In this document: one piece after another, positions 45,878-57,599 of the stretch | How the letters are laid out: each line of letters starts with the position of its first letter | How positions within the stretch are numbered: the stretch's first letter is position 1 | Source of the DNA: Ramlibacter albus | GTDB taxonomy: Bacteria > Pseudomonadota > Gammaproteobacteria > Burkholderiales > Burkholderiaceae_C | Reading direction: 5' to 3' | DNA length: 64,000 bases | Assembly (NCBI RefSeq): GCF_014297445.1 | Contig: NZ_JACORU010000003.1 | Location: 248,001-312,000 of the forward strand | The notes under the pieces: generated by a model | The model's database searches: none | What the model saw: the letters and a program-made list of their open reading frames with translations, nothing else | What the model was told of the DNA's origin: nothing | Position numbers and translations under genes: made by a program

Positions 45878-46785
45878 CACCCGGCCCTCTTGTTCAGCAG
45901 CGCAGTGGCCGCGCGCGAGTTCGGCTTGCGCTGCAGGAAGTCGCTGATGTACTTGCCGGCGTCGATCAGCTTGTCGAGGTCGATGCCGGTGTCGACGCCC
46001 AGGCCTTGGAGCATGTAGACGACGTCTTCCGTCGCCACGTTACCGGTTGCGCCCTTGGCATAAGGGCACCCGCCGAGGCCGGCCACGGAGGAGTCGAATT
46101 GCCAGATGCCCATCTCGAGGCAGGCCATGGTGTTCACCAGCGCCTGGCCGTAGGTGTCGTGGAAATGGCCGGACACGTCGTCGATGGCGTAGTGCTTCAG
46201 GGCGGCTTCCATCGCGGCCTGCACCTTCTTCGGCGTGCCGACGCCGATGGTGTCCGCCACGCCGATGTGCTGCACGCCGATCTCCTTCATCAGCTTCGCG
46301 ACCAGCTCCACGCGCGACGGAGCGATGTCGCCTTCGTACGGGCAGCCCACGGTCGTGGAGATCGCGCCGCGCACGTAGATGCCTTTCGCGCGTGCGCCTT
46401 CCACGACCGGCGCGAAGCGCTCGATGCTCTCGGCGATGGAGCAGTTGATGTTCTTCTGGCTGAAGGCCTCGCTCGCGGCGCCGAACACCACGATCTCGTC
46501 CGGCTTGCTCGCCAGCGCGGCTTCGAGGCCCTTCATGTTGGGCACCAGCACGGAGTAGCGCACGCCCGGCTTGCGGTGGATGCCCGCCATGACCTCGGCG
46601 TTGTCACCCATCTGCGGCACCCACTTGGGCGAGACGAAGCTGGTGACCTCGATCTCCTTCAGGCCCGCGTCCTGCAGCATGTGCACGAGGCGTATCTTCA
46701 CCTCGGCGGGCACGGGCTCTTTTTCGTTCTGCAGGCCGTCGCGGGGGCCCACGTCGACGAGCTTGACTTTGGTCGGGAGCTTCAT
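45877..46785 (-). CDS. mvaB: Hydroxymethylglutaryl-CoA lyase
   Basis: A 302-residue TIM-barrel lyase: VDVGPRDGLQNEKEPVP holds the catalytic Arg/Asp start, HFHDTYGQALVNT the metal-binding histidines, and the active-site Cys lies in VAGLGGCPYAKGATGNVATE. It splits HMG-CoA to acetoacetate and acetyl-CoA, the last step of leucine catabolism, fitting mccA, liuC and mccB upstream. Its AAGGAG ribosome site lies inside the end of the TOPRIM gene, whose stop overlaps this ATG by four bases. Confidence 0.97.
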   Translation of the reverse strand: MKLPTKVKLVDVGPRDGLQNEKEPVPAEVKIRLVHMLQDAGLKEIEVTSFVSPKWVPQMGDNAEVMAGIHRKPGVRYSVLVPNMKGLEAALASKPDEIVVFGAASEAFSQKNINCSIAESIERFAPVVEGARAKGIYVRGAISTTVGCPYEGDIAPSRVELVAKLMKEIGVQHIGVADTIGVGTPKKVQAAMEAALKHYAIDDVSGHFHDTYGQALVNTMACLEMGIWQFDSSVAGLGGCPYAKGATGNVATEDVVYMLQGLGVDTGIDLDKLIDAGKYISDFLQRKPNSRAATALLNKRAG

Positions 46786-47390
46786 TGCGATTCTCCTTGA
46801 GCCAGATCTGGAACGGCACCGCGCCAGTCAGAACATAGTTTCCGAAATGATCTGCTTCGTCGATGTACAGTTTCCAGGTCCACCATGGCCGCGAGCGCGG
46901 GTTGATCTGTGGTCTCGTGATACGCCCGAGCGGCCAGCCTCTCACCCACCCACTTCTTCGCGTTTCGCGGCCCTTCTGGGTCGATAAGCAAATCAGCATC
47001 GGAACAGTTGAAGCCGCGACTTCCCTTCAATGATTCAGCTCCAGCGATGAACCACGCTTCAAACTCGCGGTTTGCCAAGACGACTGAGTATCTCCGGTGC
47101 GGGATCACTTGTTGCACTCGCTCACGAATGAGTTCTCCTTGTTCAGCAGGACAGTCGTCATCTGCGTCAAGCAACACGAGGACAAATCCACCATCGCCCG
47201 CTTTTGAAGCTGCAAGCAATAGATGCCTTCGAAACTCTTCGTCCCGATTTAGAAACCTGTCTTTGTACACGCGAATAGGCGGTTGAATCGCGACTTGGAT
47301 TTCCGGTGAAATCCAGCTTGCGAGTCTCCGTAACAGAACCGGGACGGCCGGGACCTCGCCGTCTCCCTCCACTATGCAGGCAACGCGCAT
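46782..47390 (-). CDS. TOPRIM-like protein (DUF4276), partner of an ABC-type ATPase
   Basis: A 202-residue protein with TOPRIM features: an acidic start VACIVEGDGEVPAV (conserved Glu), VLVLLDADDDCPAE (DxD pair) and VVLANREFEAWFIAG, typical of DUF4276. TOPRIM domains in OLD, PARIS and AbiL-like defence systems are nucleases or effectors driven by the linked ATPase. It is coupled to that ATPase by TGATG (ATG chosen over the adjacent TTG). Base composition is lower in G+C than flanking genes. The end overlaps mvaB and contains its ribosome site. Confidence 0.85.
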   Translation of the reverse strand: MRVACIVEGDGEVPAVPVLLRRLASWISPEIQVAIQPPIRVYKDRFLNRDEEFRRHLLLAASKAGDGGFVLVLLDADDDCPAEQGELIRERVQQVIPHRRYSVVLANREFEAWFIAGAESLKGSRGFNCSDADLLIDPEGPRNAKKWVGERLAARAYHETTDQPALAAMVDLETVHRRSRSFRKLCSDWRGAVPDLAQGESQ

Positions 47391-48595
47391 CAATTTGGCG
47401 CCTCTTCGAAGAGCCCGAGCTGCCGCAATGATTGCGCTTGAATGTCCGCTTCGTCGGGCGTCAATTGATTCAGCCGCAGGAGTTCGCCTGCGGAGAAGAG
47501 GTGCTCACGCATCATCTCGCGTGACGAGTTGTCTAGCCGCCCGATCTTTGTGTCGCCACCGTCCGCCACGACCGCAAGGAACTGGTCTGGGCCGATTCGC
47601 CGGTCATCGAGCAAGTCAGGGCTGTGGCTCGTAACCACAACTTGTGTGCGCTCGGAAGCCCGCGTCAGCGCTTCCCGAAGGGCTGCGCTCGCTGACGGAT
47701 GTAATGCCGTTTCCGGCTCCTCGATACCGATCAACAGCGGCGAAAAGTCACGATTTCCCTGAAAGAGCGCCGTCAGGATGCCTAGGGCGCGAAGCGTGCC
47801 ATCAGACATGTTCTGCGCAGGGAAGCGCCAAGGATCTTTCGCGCCCGCGACACGTTGACGGAACTCCAAAGTTTCAAGAGGGCCGATCGGTTGTCTTCGC
47901 ACTGATTCCAAGCCTGGGACAACAGTCTGCAGGTACTGTTCGATGAGGGACAAACTTTCGGGGGCGACTCTCTCGAGGTGGCCGATAACGCTCACCACGT
48001 TCTCGCCAACCGTCTTCAGTAGCCTGCCGTCTTGAGGCTTCTGCGGTTCGCGCATCAGTTTCGGGTTGAGGTTGTAGAAGCCCATTGCCATGAATGCGTC
48101 GAAAACGGGCCTGAAGACCGCCATGCCGGAAACGCTCACCAGCGCCAACCGGTCAGCGGTGACCGCCGGAAAGGACTGCTCGCTCGTCGCTTTGAGTTCG
48201 CCTCTTTCGACATGGAAGAAAGGGCCCCGCCCCTTTCCTTCGATGAAGCACTTTTCAGTTCCGACCTGGTAACCTCGATCTTGAAGCGCACCGACTTCGA
48301 AGGCATAGAAACCTTCCCTGCCGTCGGGCAGTACGAATTCGAGACGAACAGCAAAGTGCGTCGGATGACCGTACGAGCGACGGCGAACTTGATTCAGACC
48401 ACCTCGCTCATTCAGAGCGTTGTCCAGCGAGGACGAAAGCGCATCGCGGACCAGGTGCAATGCATCCAGAAAATTGCTCTTACCCGACCCATTAGCTCCG
48501 ACAAGGTATGTCAAAGCGCCGAGTCGAACGTCGCAAATGCCGATGCTACGGTAGTTACGCAGTACGACTCGCTTCAGGAACATCGGGTGAGACAT
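47390..48595 (-). CDS. ABC/RecF-type AAA ATPase (AAA_21, RloA/OLD-like), putative defence
   Basis: A 401-residue ATPase. Walker A is LVGANGSGKSNFLDAL (about residues 31-46), the ABC-like signature MSDGTLRALGILTAL, Walker B LLIGIEEPETALHPSA and the switch VVTSHSPDLLDD. This is the AAA_21 layout of OLD-family and Abi-type ATPases. No nuclease domain is fused; a TOPRIM protein follows directly, a two-gene arrangement like PARIS or AbiL. Composition is less G+C-rich than ghrA and mvaB, suggesting acquisition. An 84-base A+T-richer gap upstream could hold its own promoter. Confidence 0.87.
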   Translation of the reverse strand: MSHPMFLKRVVLRNYRSIGICDVRLGALTYLVGANGSGKSNFLDALHLVRDALSSSLDNALNERGGLNQVRRRSYGHPTHFAVRLEFVLPDGREGFYAFEVGALQDRGYQVGTEKCFIEGKGRGPFFHVERGELKATSEQSFPAVTADRLALVSVSGMAVFRPVFDAFMAMGFYNLNPKLMREPQKPQDGRLLKTVGENVVSVIGHLERVAPESLSLIEQYLQTVVPGLESVRRQPIGPLETLEFRQRVAGAKDPWRFPAQNMSDGTLRALGILTALFQGNRDFSPLLIGIEEPETALHPSASAALREALTRASERTQVVVTSHSPDLLDDRRIGPDQFLAVVADGGDTKIGRLDNSSREMMREHLFSAGELLRLNQLTPDEADIQAQSLRQLGLFEEAPN

Positions 48596-48679
48596 GGCGG
48601 ATCCAGAGTCATGTGAATCTCAATTGTCGTTCATCGTGTCCGCAATTAAGGTCGAGCGTAAGACCCGGCGCGGCAGGCT

Positions 48680-49600
48680 TCAGTATCCTCTTTGCCGGTC
48701 AACCACGCCGGCAATGGGTTCTCCGCGCTCGAAGGCGCGGATCTTGTCCGCGATCTGCGCCACGGTCTCTTCGCGCAGGGTGCGGGCGGAGGTGTGCGGC
48801 GTCAGCGTGATGTTCGGGTGGTTCCAGAAAGGGTGACCGGCGGGCAGCGGCTCGGTGCGGAACACGTCCAGCGTCGCGCCCGCCAGCTGGCCGGATTCGA
48901 GCGCGGGCAGCAGGTCCTCTTCGACGAGGTGCGCGCCGCGCGCGACGTTGATGAGGTAGCCGCCGGGGATCATCTTCGCGAAGGTGTCGCGGTTGAGGAT
49001 CCCCGTCGTTTCGGGTGTGAGGGGCAGCAGGCACACCAGGATGCGCGTCTGCGCCAGGAACTGCTCGAACCCTTGCTCGCCGTGGAAGCAGCGCACACCT
49101 TCGACATGCTTCTGGCTGCGGCTCCAGCCCAGCACATCGAATTCGAACGTCGTGAGCGACTTCGCCACGCGCTCGCCGAGCACGCCCAGCCCCATCACGC
49201 CCACCGGGTACTCCGAACGCACGCGCGGCTTGCGGAACGACCACTTGCCTTCGCGCATCTCGCGCTCGTTGACGTCGAACTCGCGGAAGTGGCGGATGGC
49301 GGCCTGGCAGACGAACTCCGACATCTGCACCGACATGCCCGCGTCGTTCAGGCGCACGAGCATGGCTTTGGGCGGGAGCTTCAGCTTGAGCAGGGCATCG
49401 ACGCCGGCGCCCATGTTGAAGATGCCCTTGAGGCCGGGCTGGTCGTCGAAGAAGGCCTGGGGTGGGGACCAGACGATGGCGTAGTCGGCTGGTGGGCCGC
49501 CCGGGCTCCACTCGACGACTTCAGCGCCCGGGAGTTGCTGCCGCACGGCTTCGAGCCAAGGCTCGGCCTTCGTGTGAGATGCGGAAAAAACGATTCGCAT
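48680..49600 (-). CDS. ghrA: Glyoxylate/hydroxypyruvate reductase A-type dehydrogenase
   Basis: A 306-residue D-2-hydroxyacid dehydrogenase. The NAD(P) site is GVMGLGVLGERVA, catalytic Arg in INVARGAHLVEEDL, Glu in FRTEPLP and His in TPHTSARTL, the standard triad. VGVMGLGVLG and DVNEREMREGKW place it with GhrA (YcdW) rather than SerA. It reduces glyoxylate or hydroxypyruvate in the cytoplasm. It lies 12 bases from mccA and upstream of the ATPase/TOPRIM pair. Confidence 0.9.
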   Translation of the reverse strand: MRIVFSASHTKAEPWLEAVRQQLPGAEVVEWSPGGPPADYAIVWSPPQAFFDDQPGLKGIFNMGAGVDALLKLKLPPKAMLVRLNDAGMSVQMSEFVCQAAIRHFREFDVNEREMREGKWSFRKPRVRSEYPVGVMGLGVLGERVAKSLTTFEFDVLGWSRSQKHVEGVRCFHGEQGFEQFLAQTRILVCLLPLTPETTGILNRDTFAKMIPGGYLINVARGAHLVEEDLLPALESGQLAGATLDVFRTEPLPAGHPFWNHPNITLTPHTSARTLREETVAQIADKIRAFERGEPIAGVVDRQRGY

Positions 49601-49612
49601 GGCCCAAGTTTG

Positions 49613-51604
49613 TCACGACAACTTGAGCAGCTCCGCACCTTCTGCAACCTGGTCGCCGGGCGCATACAAAAGCTCCGCCACGGTACCGTCCGCCGGCGCC
49701 GCGATCGTGTGCTCCATCTTCATCGCTTCCATCACCGCCAGCGCCTGCCCCTTGCTGACCTTGTCACCGGCTTTCACCGAGAACGAGATCACCTTGCCCG
49801 GCATCGGCGCGGTAAGCCGCCCGCCCTCGGCTTGCGAATCGCCGGCATGCATCAGCAGGTCCACGGACACGACCTGCGCCGCACCGCGCGCCGTGAACAC
49901 GTGGTCCGTTTCGCCTTCGGTGTAGACGTGAACGCGCTCGCGCACGCCCTCGTACTGCAGCTCGATCGCATCGCCCTCGGCCTCGAAACCCAGCGCCGCC
50001 CCGACGTTGCCCACCGTGAGCTGCAACGACCCGTCGCGCTGGTACGCGAGCTGCGCCTTCGCATGCTCGCCGCCGAAATCGAACTCGAACGGCCGCGTGC
50101 CCACGCCATGCGAGCGCCAGCCGTCGCGGCGCGAGAACGGGTCGTTCCCTTCGAGACTGCGCTCGTCCAGCAGCGTCTTCGCAACCGCAGCAGCAGCGGC
50201 CAGCGGCAGGTTCACCGGGTGCTGGTTGAACAGCACTTCCTTCTCGCGCTGGATCAAAGCGGTGTCCAGGTCGGCCTGCGAGAACGAGCGGCTCTTCACC
50301 ACGTGCCGCAGGAACTGCACGTTGGTCGCCAGCCCCACGATGTGCGTCTGCGCCAGCGCCTCGTCCAGCCGGGCCAGCGCCTCCTCGCGCGTGGCGCCGT
50401 GCACGATCAGCTTCGCGATCATCGAGTCGTAGAAAGGCGAGATCTCGTCGCCTTCGCGCACACCGTCGTCCACGCGCACGCCCGCGCGCTGGAACGCCGC
50501 GCACGGCGGCTTGCGGTACACCTTGAGCCTGCCGGTGGCGGGCAGGAAGTTGTTGTCAGGGTTCTCGGCGCAGATGCGCGCCTCGATCGCGTGGCCCATG
50601 ATCCTCAGCTCGCCCTGCTTCAGCGGCAGCGGCTCGCCGGCGGCCACGCGCAGTTGCCATTCCACGAGGTCGAGACCGGTGATGGCCTCGGTCACCGGGT
50701 GCTCCACCTGCAGCCGCGTGTTCATCTCCATGAAGAAGAAGTTCATCTCGCCGTTGCCGCGCTGTTCCACGATGAACTCCACCGTGCCGGCACCGACGTA
50801 GTTCACGGCGCGCGCCGCCGCAACCGCCGCTTCGCCCATCTGGCGACGCATCGTCTCCGTCATGCCGGGCGCGGGCGCTTCCTCCAGCACTTTCTGGTGG
50901 CGCCGCTGCACCGAGCAGTCGCGCTCGAACAGGTAGACGTAGTTGCCCTGCGTGTCGCCGAACACCTGGATCTCGATGTGGCGCGGCCTTTGCACGTACT
51001 TCTCGACCAGCACCGCGTCGTCGCCGAAGCTGTTGGTCGCCTCGCGCTTGCACGACGCGAGCGCAGCCGCGAAGTCCTCCGCCTTCTCCACCGCCCGCAT
51101 GCCCTTGCCGCCGCCGCCCGCGCTCGCCTTGATCAGAACCGGGTAGCCGATGCGGTCCGCCTCGCGCTTGAGCAGGGCGGGGTCCTGGTCCGTGCCGTGG
51201 TAGCCCGGCACGAGCGGCACGCCCGCCTTCTCCATCAACTGCTTGGACTCCGCCTTCAGGCCCATCGCCTGGATCGCGGATGCGGGTGGCCCGATGAAGA
51301 CGAGCCCCGCCTCGGTGCAGGCCTGCGCGAACTGCTCGTTCTCGGAGAGAAAACCATAGCCCGGGTGGATGGCCTGTGCGCCGGTCGCCTTGGCCGCTTC
51401 GATGATCCGCTCCCAGCGCAAGTAGCTTTCCTTCGGCGCGCTGCGGCCGATGTGCACGGCCTCGTCGCAGGCGGCAACGTGCTTGGCCTTCGCATCCGCG
51501 TCGGAATACACCGCCACCGTGCGGATGGCCATGCGCCGCGCCGTCGCGGCCACGCGGCAGGCGATCTCGCCGCGGTTGGCGATCAATATCTTCGAGAACA
51601 TCAT
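49613..51604 (-). CDS. mccA: 3-methylcrotonyl-CoA carboxylase alpha (biotin) subunit
   Basis: A 663-residue biotin-dependent carboxylase subunit: biotin-carboxylase domain (IANRGEIACRV, KASAGGGGKGM, MEMNTRLQVEHPVTE), a middle domain, and a C-terminal biotinyl domain with the biotinylated Lys in AVMEAMKMEH. With the beta subunit encoded 3.5 kb upstream it carboxylates 3-methylcrotonyl-CoA in leucine degradation. Geranyl-CoA carboxylase is similar and not excluded. Two adjacent ATGs (51604, 51601) overlap the previous stop. Confidence 0.93.
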   Translation of the reverse strand: MMFSKILIANRGEIACRVAATARRMAIRTVAVYSDADAKAKHVAACDEAVHIGRSAPKESYLRWERIIEAAKATGAQAIHPGYGFLSENEQFAQACTEAGLVFIGPPASAIQAMGLKAESKQLMEKAGVPLVPGYHGTDQDPALLKREADRIGYPVLIKASAGGGGKGMRAVEKAEDFAAALASCKREATNSFGDDAVLVEKYVQRPRHIEIQVFGDTQGNYVYLFERDCSVQRRHQKVLEEAPAPGMTETMRRQMGEAAVAAARAVNYVGAGTVEFIVEQRGNGEMNFFFMEMNTRLQVEHPVTEAITGLDLVEWQLRVAAGEPLPLKQGELRIMGHAIEARICAENPDNNFLPATGRLKVYRKPPCAAFQRAGVRVDDGVREGDEISPFYDSMIAKLIVHGATREEALARLDEALAQTHIVGLATNVQFLRHVVKSRSFSQADLDTALIQREKEVLFNQHPVNLPLAAAAAVAKTLLDERSLEGNDPFSRRDGWRSHGVGTRPFEFDFGGEHAKAQLAYQRDGSLQLTVGNVGAALGFEAEGDAIELQYEGVRERVHVYTEGETDHVFTARGAAQVVSVDLLMHAGDSQAEGGRLTAPMPGKVISFSVKAGDKVSKGQALAVMEAMKMEHTIAAPADGTVAELLYAPGDQVAEGAELLKLS

Positions 51605-52245
51605 CGGATCCCCTGCGGCGCGTGGCCGCCTCCAAAGAACTTGCGCAGCTGGTCGATGACCATGCGCAGGAATTTCACGAGCACCACCATCAGAACGATC
51701 GACAGGACGATGGTCACCACCAGCACGATCGCGAAGATCACCGGGTGCGTGGCCGCCAGCCACAACATGAACACCACGAACCCGTCCTCGAAGAGCGACA
51801 CGATGAGGTTCGAGAACGGCTCGGGCGAAGTGTTGACGGCCGCGCGCGTGGTCATCTTCGCGGCATGGCTCGTGGCCGCGAGCGAGCCGCCCAGCAGCGC
51901 GGCGATCCACGCCATCGCATGGCTGTCGCCGCTCGCGCCGAACACGCCGGCCGCTAGTGCGGCGCCGGCCGGGATGCGGATGACCGTATGCACCGCGTCC
52001 CAGATCGAGTCGATCCACGGCACCTTGTCCGCGAAGAACTCCACCGCGAACATGAAGCCGCTGGACGCCAGCACGCCCGGGTGCTGCAGGATCTTCAGGC
52101 CTTGCGGCAGGTCGATGAGGCCGAGGTAGCCTGTCGCACCGACCAGGAACACGGCTGCGTACAAGCGGATGCCGCTCGCCCAACCGAGCGCTGCCGCGAG
52201 CGCGAGGAGTTGCGGTGCGTCGAGCAGGTGGGCGAACGAATCCAT
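51601..52245 (-). CDS. DUF4126 membrane protein
   Basis: A 214-residue protein with several hydrophobic helices: GWASGIRLYAAVFLVGATGY near the start and a strongly hydrophobic segment (VIFAIVLVVTIVLSIVLMVV) near the end, the DUF4126 pattern. Function unknown; predicted in the inner membrane. It lies between liuC and mccA and overlaps the mccA start, so it is co-translated with catabolic genes despite no known connection. Confidence 0.87.
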   Translation of the reverse strand: MDSFAHLLDAPQLLALAAALGWASGIRLYAAVFLVGATGYLGLIDLPQGLKILQHPGVLASSGFMFAVEFFADKVPWIDSIWDAVHTVIRIPAGAALAAGVFGASGDSHAMAWIAALLGGSLAATSHAAKMTTRAAVNTSPEPFSNLIVSLFEDGFVVFMLWLAATHPVIFAIVLVVTIVLSIVLMVVLVKFLRMVIDQLRKFFGGGHAPQGIR

Positions 52246-52267
52246 GGGTACTGCGGCGGGAAGGGTT

Positions 52268-53050
52268 TCAGGCGAGCCACCCCGGCTTGCGCTTGCCGAG
52301 GAAGGCCTGCACGCCCTCCCGGCCCTCGGCGCTCGCGCGGATGTCGGCGATGCCCTCCACGGTACGCGAAACCAGCTCGTCCGTGATGGCCTGCTCGGCA
52401 ACATCCTGCACGAGGCGTTTGCACGCCTTCATCGCCTCGGGCCCGGCCGAACACAAGGCGGCCGTCAGCTCAGCCACCTTGGCATCGAGCGCCTCGGCGG
52501 CGGCGACCTCGTGCACATAGCCGATGCGCAGCGCCTCGGCCGCGTCGAAGCGTTCGGCGGTGAGGAAGTAGCGGTGCGCCGCCCGCGCGCCCATCGCGCG
52601 AATCACGTACGGGCTGATCGTGGCGGGGATCAGCCCCAGCTTCACTTCGCTGAGGCAGAAATTCGCGGTGTCCACGGCAACCGCGATGTCGCACGCGGCA
52701 ACCAGCCCCATGCCGCCCGCATACGCATCGCCCTGCACGCGCGCGATCGTCGGCTTGGGGCATTCGTAGATGGTGCGCAGCATCTCGGCAAGCCGGCCCG
52801 CGTCGGCGAGGTTCTCCTCGCGCGTGTAGTCGGCCATGCGCTTCATCCAGTTCAGGTCGGCGCCCGCGCAGAACGCGGTGCCACTGGCCGCGAGCACGAT
52901 GCAGCGCACCGCGGGGTCGTCGCCCAGCTCGCGGAAGGCGGCCGTGAGCTGCGCGATCAGGTCGTCGTTGAAGGCGTTGCGGACCTCGGGGCGGTCCAGG
53001 GTGACGGTGGCGGCGGCGCCGCTCTTCGAGGTTCGCAACAGGTCGGTCAT
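52268..53050 (-). CDS. liuC: Enoyl-CoA hydratase, probable methylglutaconyl-CoA hydratase
   Basis: A 260-residue crotonase: TLDRPEVRNAFND, the oxyanion segment FCAGADLNWMKRM and GDAYAGGMGLVAACDIAVA, with the catalytic Glu region LSEVKLGLIPATIS. The DLNWMKRMA phrase is characteristic of methylglutaconyl-CoA hydratases. It would hydrate 3-methylglutaconyl-CoA to HMG-CoA, the substrate of the lyase encoded downstream. It overlaps the lipoprotein gene by four bases. Confidence 0.92.
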   Translation of the reverse strand: MTDLLRTSKSGAAATVTLDRPEVRNAFNDDLIAQLTAAFRELGDDPAVRCIVLAASGTAFCAGADLNWMKRMADYTREENLADAGRLAEMLRTIYECPKPTIARVQGDAYAGGMGLVAACDIAVAVDTANFCLSEVKLGLIPATISPYVIRAMGARAAHRYFLTAERFDAAEALRIGYVHEVAAAEALDAKVAELTAALCSAGPEAMKACKRLVQDVAEQAITDELVSRTVEGIADIRASAEGREGVQAFLGKRKPGWLA

Positions 53051-53970
53051 GGTGAGGAGGAGGCTGTGGGTGTTTCCTTGCGCCACACCACGGCGCCGTT
53101 CACGGCATAGAGCCGGCAAGGCGCCTTGGCCGCGCGCGAGCAGCCTTCGACGGCGCGCTCGCTCGGGTCGCTGGGCAAGGTGGGGTCGGACGACTTGAGC
53201 GTCCACGCGGAATACCAGTGGCCGGTGGGCGAGATCGCGAAGGCCTTCGGCGTGGGCTTGGTCATGTACTCGCGGTAGCCTTGGCGGCCGCGGTCGCTGA
53301 TGTAGGGGACGGCGTCCACGTCTTCGAGCAGCGCGTAGCCGCTGGCGAACGAGCCCGGTTGCAGCACGCGCGCCGGTTCCGCCGCGGGCAGCGCGGCCGG
53401 CCTGGGTTGCGCTTGCGCTTGCGCTTGCGCTTGCGCCTGCACGGGCGCCTGCGCTTGCTGGACCGCCTGCGGCTGCAACTGCTGCTGCTCCGCCTTGACG
53501 CGCGCCTGCTTTTCCTTTTCCGCCACCTGCGCCGGCGTCGCGCCCTTCGGGTCGTTCACCCATTTCAGGCTGGTCATCTGCCCCATCACCACGCGCACCT
53601 GCTCCGGGTATTCGTACGCCGCGCCCGAGCTGTGGTCGATGACCGCACCGACGACGCCGCCGATGATGATGTTGCCGAACATCGCCGCGCGCGTACCCGA
53701 CTCCACCGACACCACGCCGTTGGGCAGCGGCGCCTTCTCGCACTTCACTTCCATCGGCTTGTTGGAGCGCACCACCGAGCTGTCGCCCGGCGACTTGAAG
53801 CGCCACGTGCCCTTGTCGTTCGTGAGCGTGCAATCGGCGCCGGCGACGGCCGTGCCGTCCCGCTCCTGCGCCTGCACGTACATCTTTTGCACGTTGCCGC
53901 CGCTGACCGACGCGCAACCGGTCAACGCCGCGGCGCCTGCCAGCACCAGAACCCTGATCCAAAGCCCCAT
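53047..53970 (-). CDS. Lipoprotein with Gln-Ala repeat region
   Basis: A 307-residue predicted lipoprotein: a signal peptide with lipobox LTGCAS, then a domain with DCTLTNDKGTWRFKSPGDSS and GGVVGAVIDHSSGAAYEYP, resembling phage/lipoprotein surface families. Residues about 160-190 are a Gln/Ala run (QAQAQAQAQAQ) encoded by a hexamer repeat. The C-terminal region has no known fold. It sits between the acyl-CoA dehydrogenase and liuC genes, with liuC starting inside its stop, an unexpected member of a catabolic operon. Confidence 0.75.
   Translation of the reverse strand: MGLWIRVLVLAGAAALTGCASVSGGNVQKMYVQAQERDGTAVAGADCTLTNDKGTWRFKSPGDSSVVRSNKPMEVKCEKAPLPNGVVSVESGTRAAMFGNIIIGGVVGAVIDHSSGAAYEYPEQVRVVMGQMTSLKWVNDPKGATPAQVAEKEKQARVKAEQQQLQPQAVQQAQAPVQAQAQAQAQAQPRPAALPAAEPARVLQPGSFASGYALLEDVDAVPYISDRGRQGYREYMTKPTPKAFAISPTGHWYSAWTLKSSDPTLPSDPSERAVEGCSRAAKAPCRLYAVNGAVVWRKETPTASSSP
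53407..53436 (-). repeat. Hexamer tandem repeat (5 copies) in the lipoprotein gene
   Basis: Five perfect copies of TTGCGC (plus strand) encode alternating Gln-Ala. Six bases is two codons, so slippage would change length without a frameshift. Imperfect copies flank it on both sides. Confidence 0.85.
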
Positions 53971-54008
53971 GACCCCTCCAGTAAGAATTAGGTTCTGCAT
54001 TCTAGGGG

Positions 54009-56764
<2,756 letters not shown>

Positions 56765-56855
56765 GGGTCGCGATCTTGGCTGTGACCGCGAGGTTAGGCC
56801 ATATGGCAAACCCCGCAGGTGCCCAGCGGGTTGCAAATCGCGCCAGAGTGCGAGC

Positions 56856-57599
56856 TCAGCGCTTCGCCTTCCGCCGCAGCGCACGCAGGTTCCGCGGCTC
56901 CCACGGCCGCACCGCCAGCACCAGCGTCATGCTGCTCTTTTCCTGCAGCGGCAGCGGCCCGTCCTGCTGGTTCATTTCGGTGAACTCGTGCGCCACGTTC
57001 TTGAGGCGCGCGAGCAGCGCCGCGCGCGACGGCGCCGCGAGGCTGCCGAAGACCTGCACCATCAGCTCGTTCTCGCCGTTGAAGTGCGACTGGAAGTAGT
57101 CCATCTGGGCGTACTTGCGGAACTGCTGCTGGAACGGGCCGTCCGGGATCCAGCGGAACGCCGCGCTGGTGCGCAGGCGATAGCGGTTGTTGGGCTGCAG
57201 CTCGATCAGTTTGAGCCGGTCCAGCCGCGCCAGCAGCTCGATGCACTCGGCGCGCGTGAGGTCGTAGTGGGCGAGGATGTGGTCCATCGTCCAGTAGCTG
57301 AGGACCGCGCAGGCCACCAGCATCAGCTTGGGGTCCTCCACCAGTTCCTGCTCCTGCTCCAGCGTCATCTGCGAGATGACGTTGGTGCGCGCCACGGCCG
57401 CGGCTGCAAGGTCGGTGAACTCGATGCCCAGCAGGGCGCAGGTGGCGTCGATTCGCGGCAGGCTCAGGTCGTTCTGCGCGAAGAGGCGCTTGACGCTCGC
57501 CTCGCTCAGCTGCAGGTGCTCGGCCACGCGCGCATACGTGACCTTGCGCGCGCGCAACTCGCGCTTGAGGGCGTCCAGCAGGGCAGTGGAATTGGCCAT
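56856..57599 (-). CDS. XRE-type helix-turn-helix transcription regulator
   Basis: A 247-residue protein with an N-terminal helix-turn-helix ([20 protein letters not shown]) and a long C-terminal region of unknown fold, all helical, with [20 protein letters not shown]. The family is common beside MFS or catabolic genes. It is divergent from the ACS-family transporter and upstream of mccB in the same direction, so it may control either. A 21-bp inverted repeat overlaps its start codon, suggesting autoregulation. Confidence 0.82.
   Translation of the reverse strand: MANSTALLDALKRELRARKVTYARVAEHLQLSEASVKRLFAQNDLSLPRIDATCALLGIEFTDLAAAAVARTNVISQMTLEQEQELVEDPKLMLVACAVLSYWTMDHILAHYDLTRAECIELLARLDRLKLIELQPNNRYRLRTSAAFRWIPDGPFQQQFRKYAQMDYFQSHFNGENELMVQVFGSLAAPSRAALLARLKNVAHEFTEMNQQDGPLPLQEKSSMTLVLAVRPWEPRNLRALRRKAKR

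Noticed and set aside
56798..56807. GCCATATGGC palindrome in the mccB leader as a regulator site
   Set aside because: Ten bases is short, and it does not resemble the LiuR/LiuQ-type sites I know; left as unassigned.
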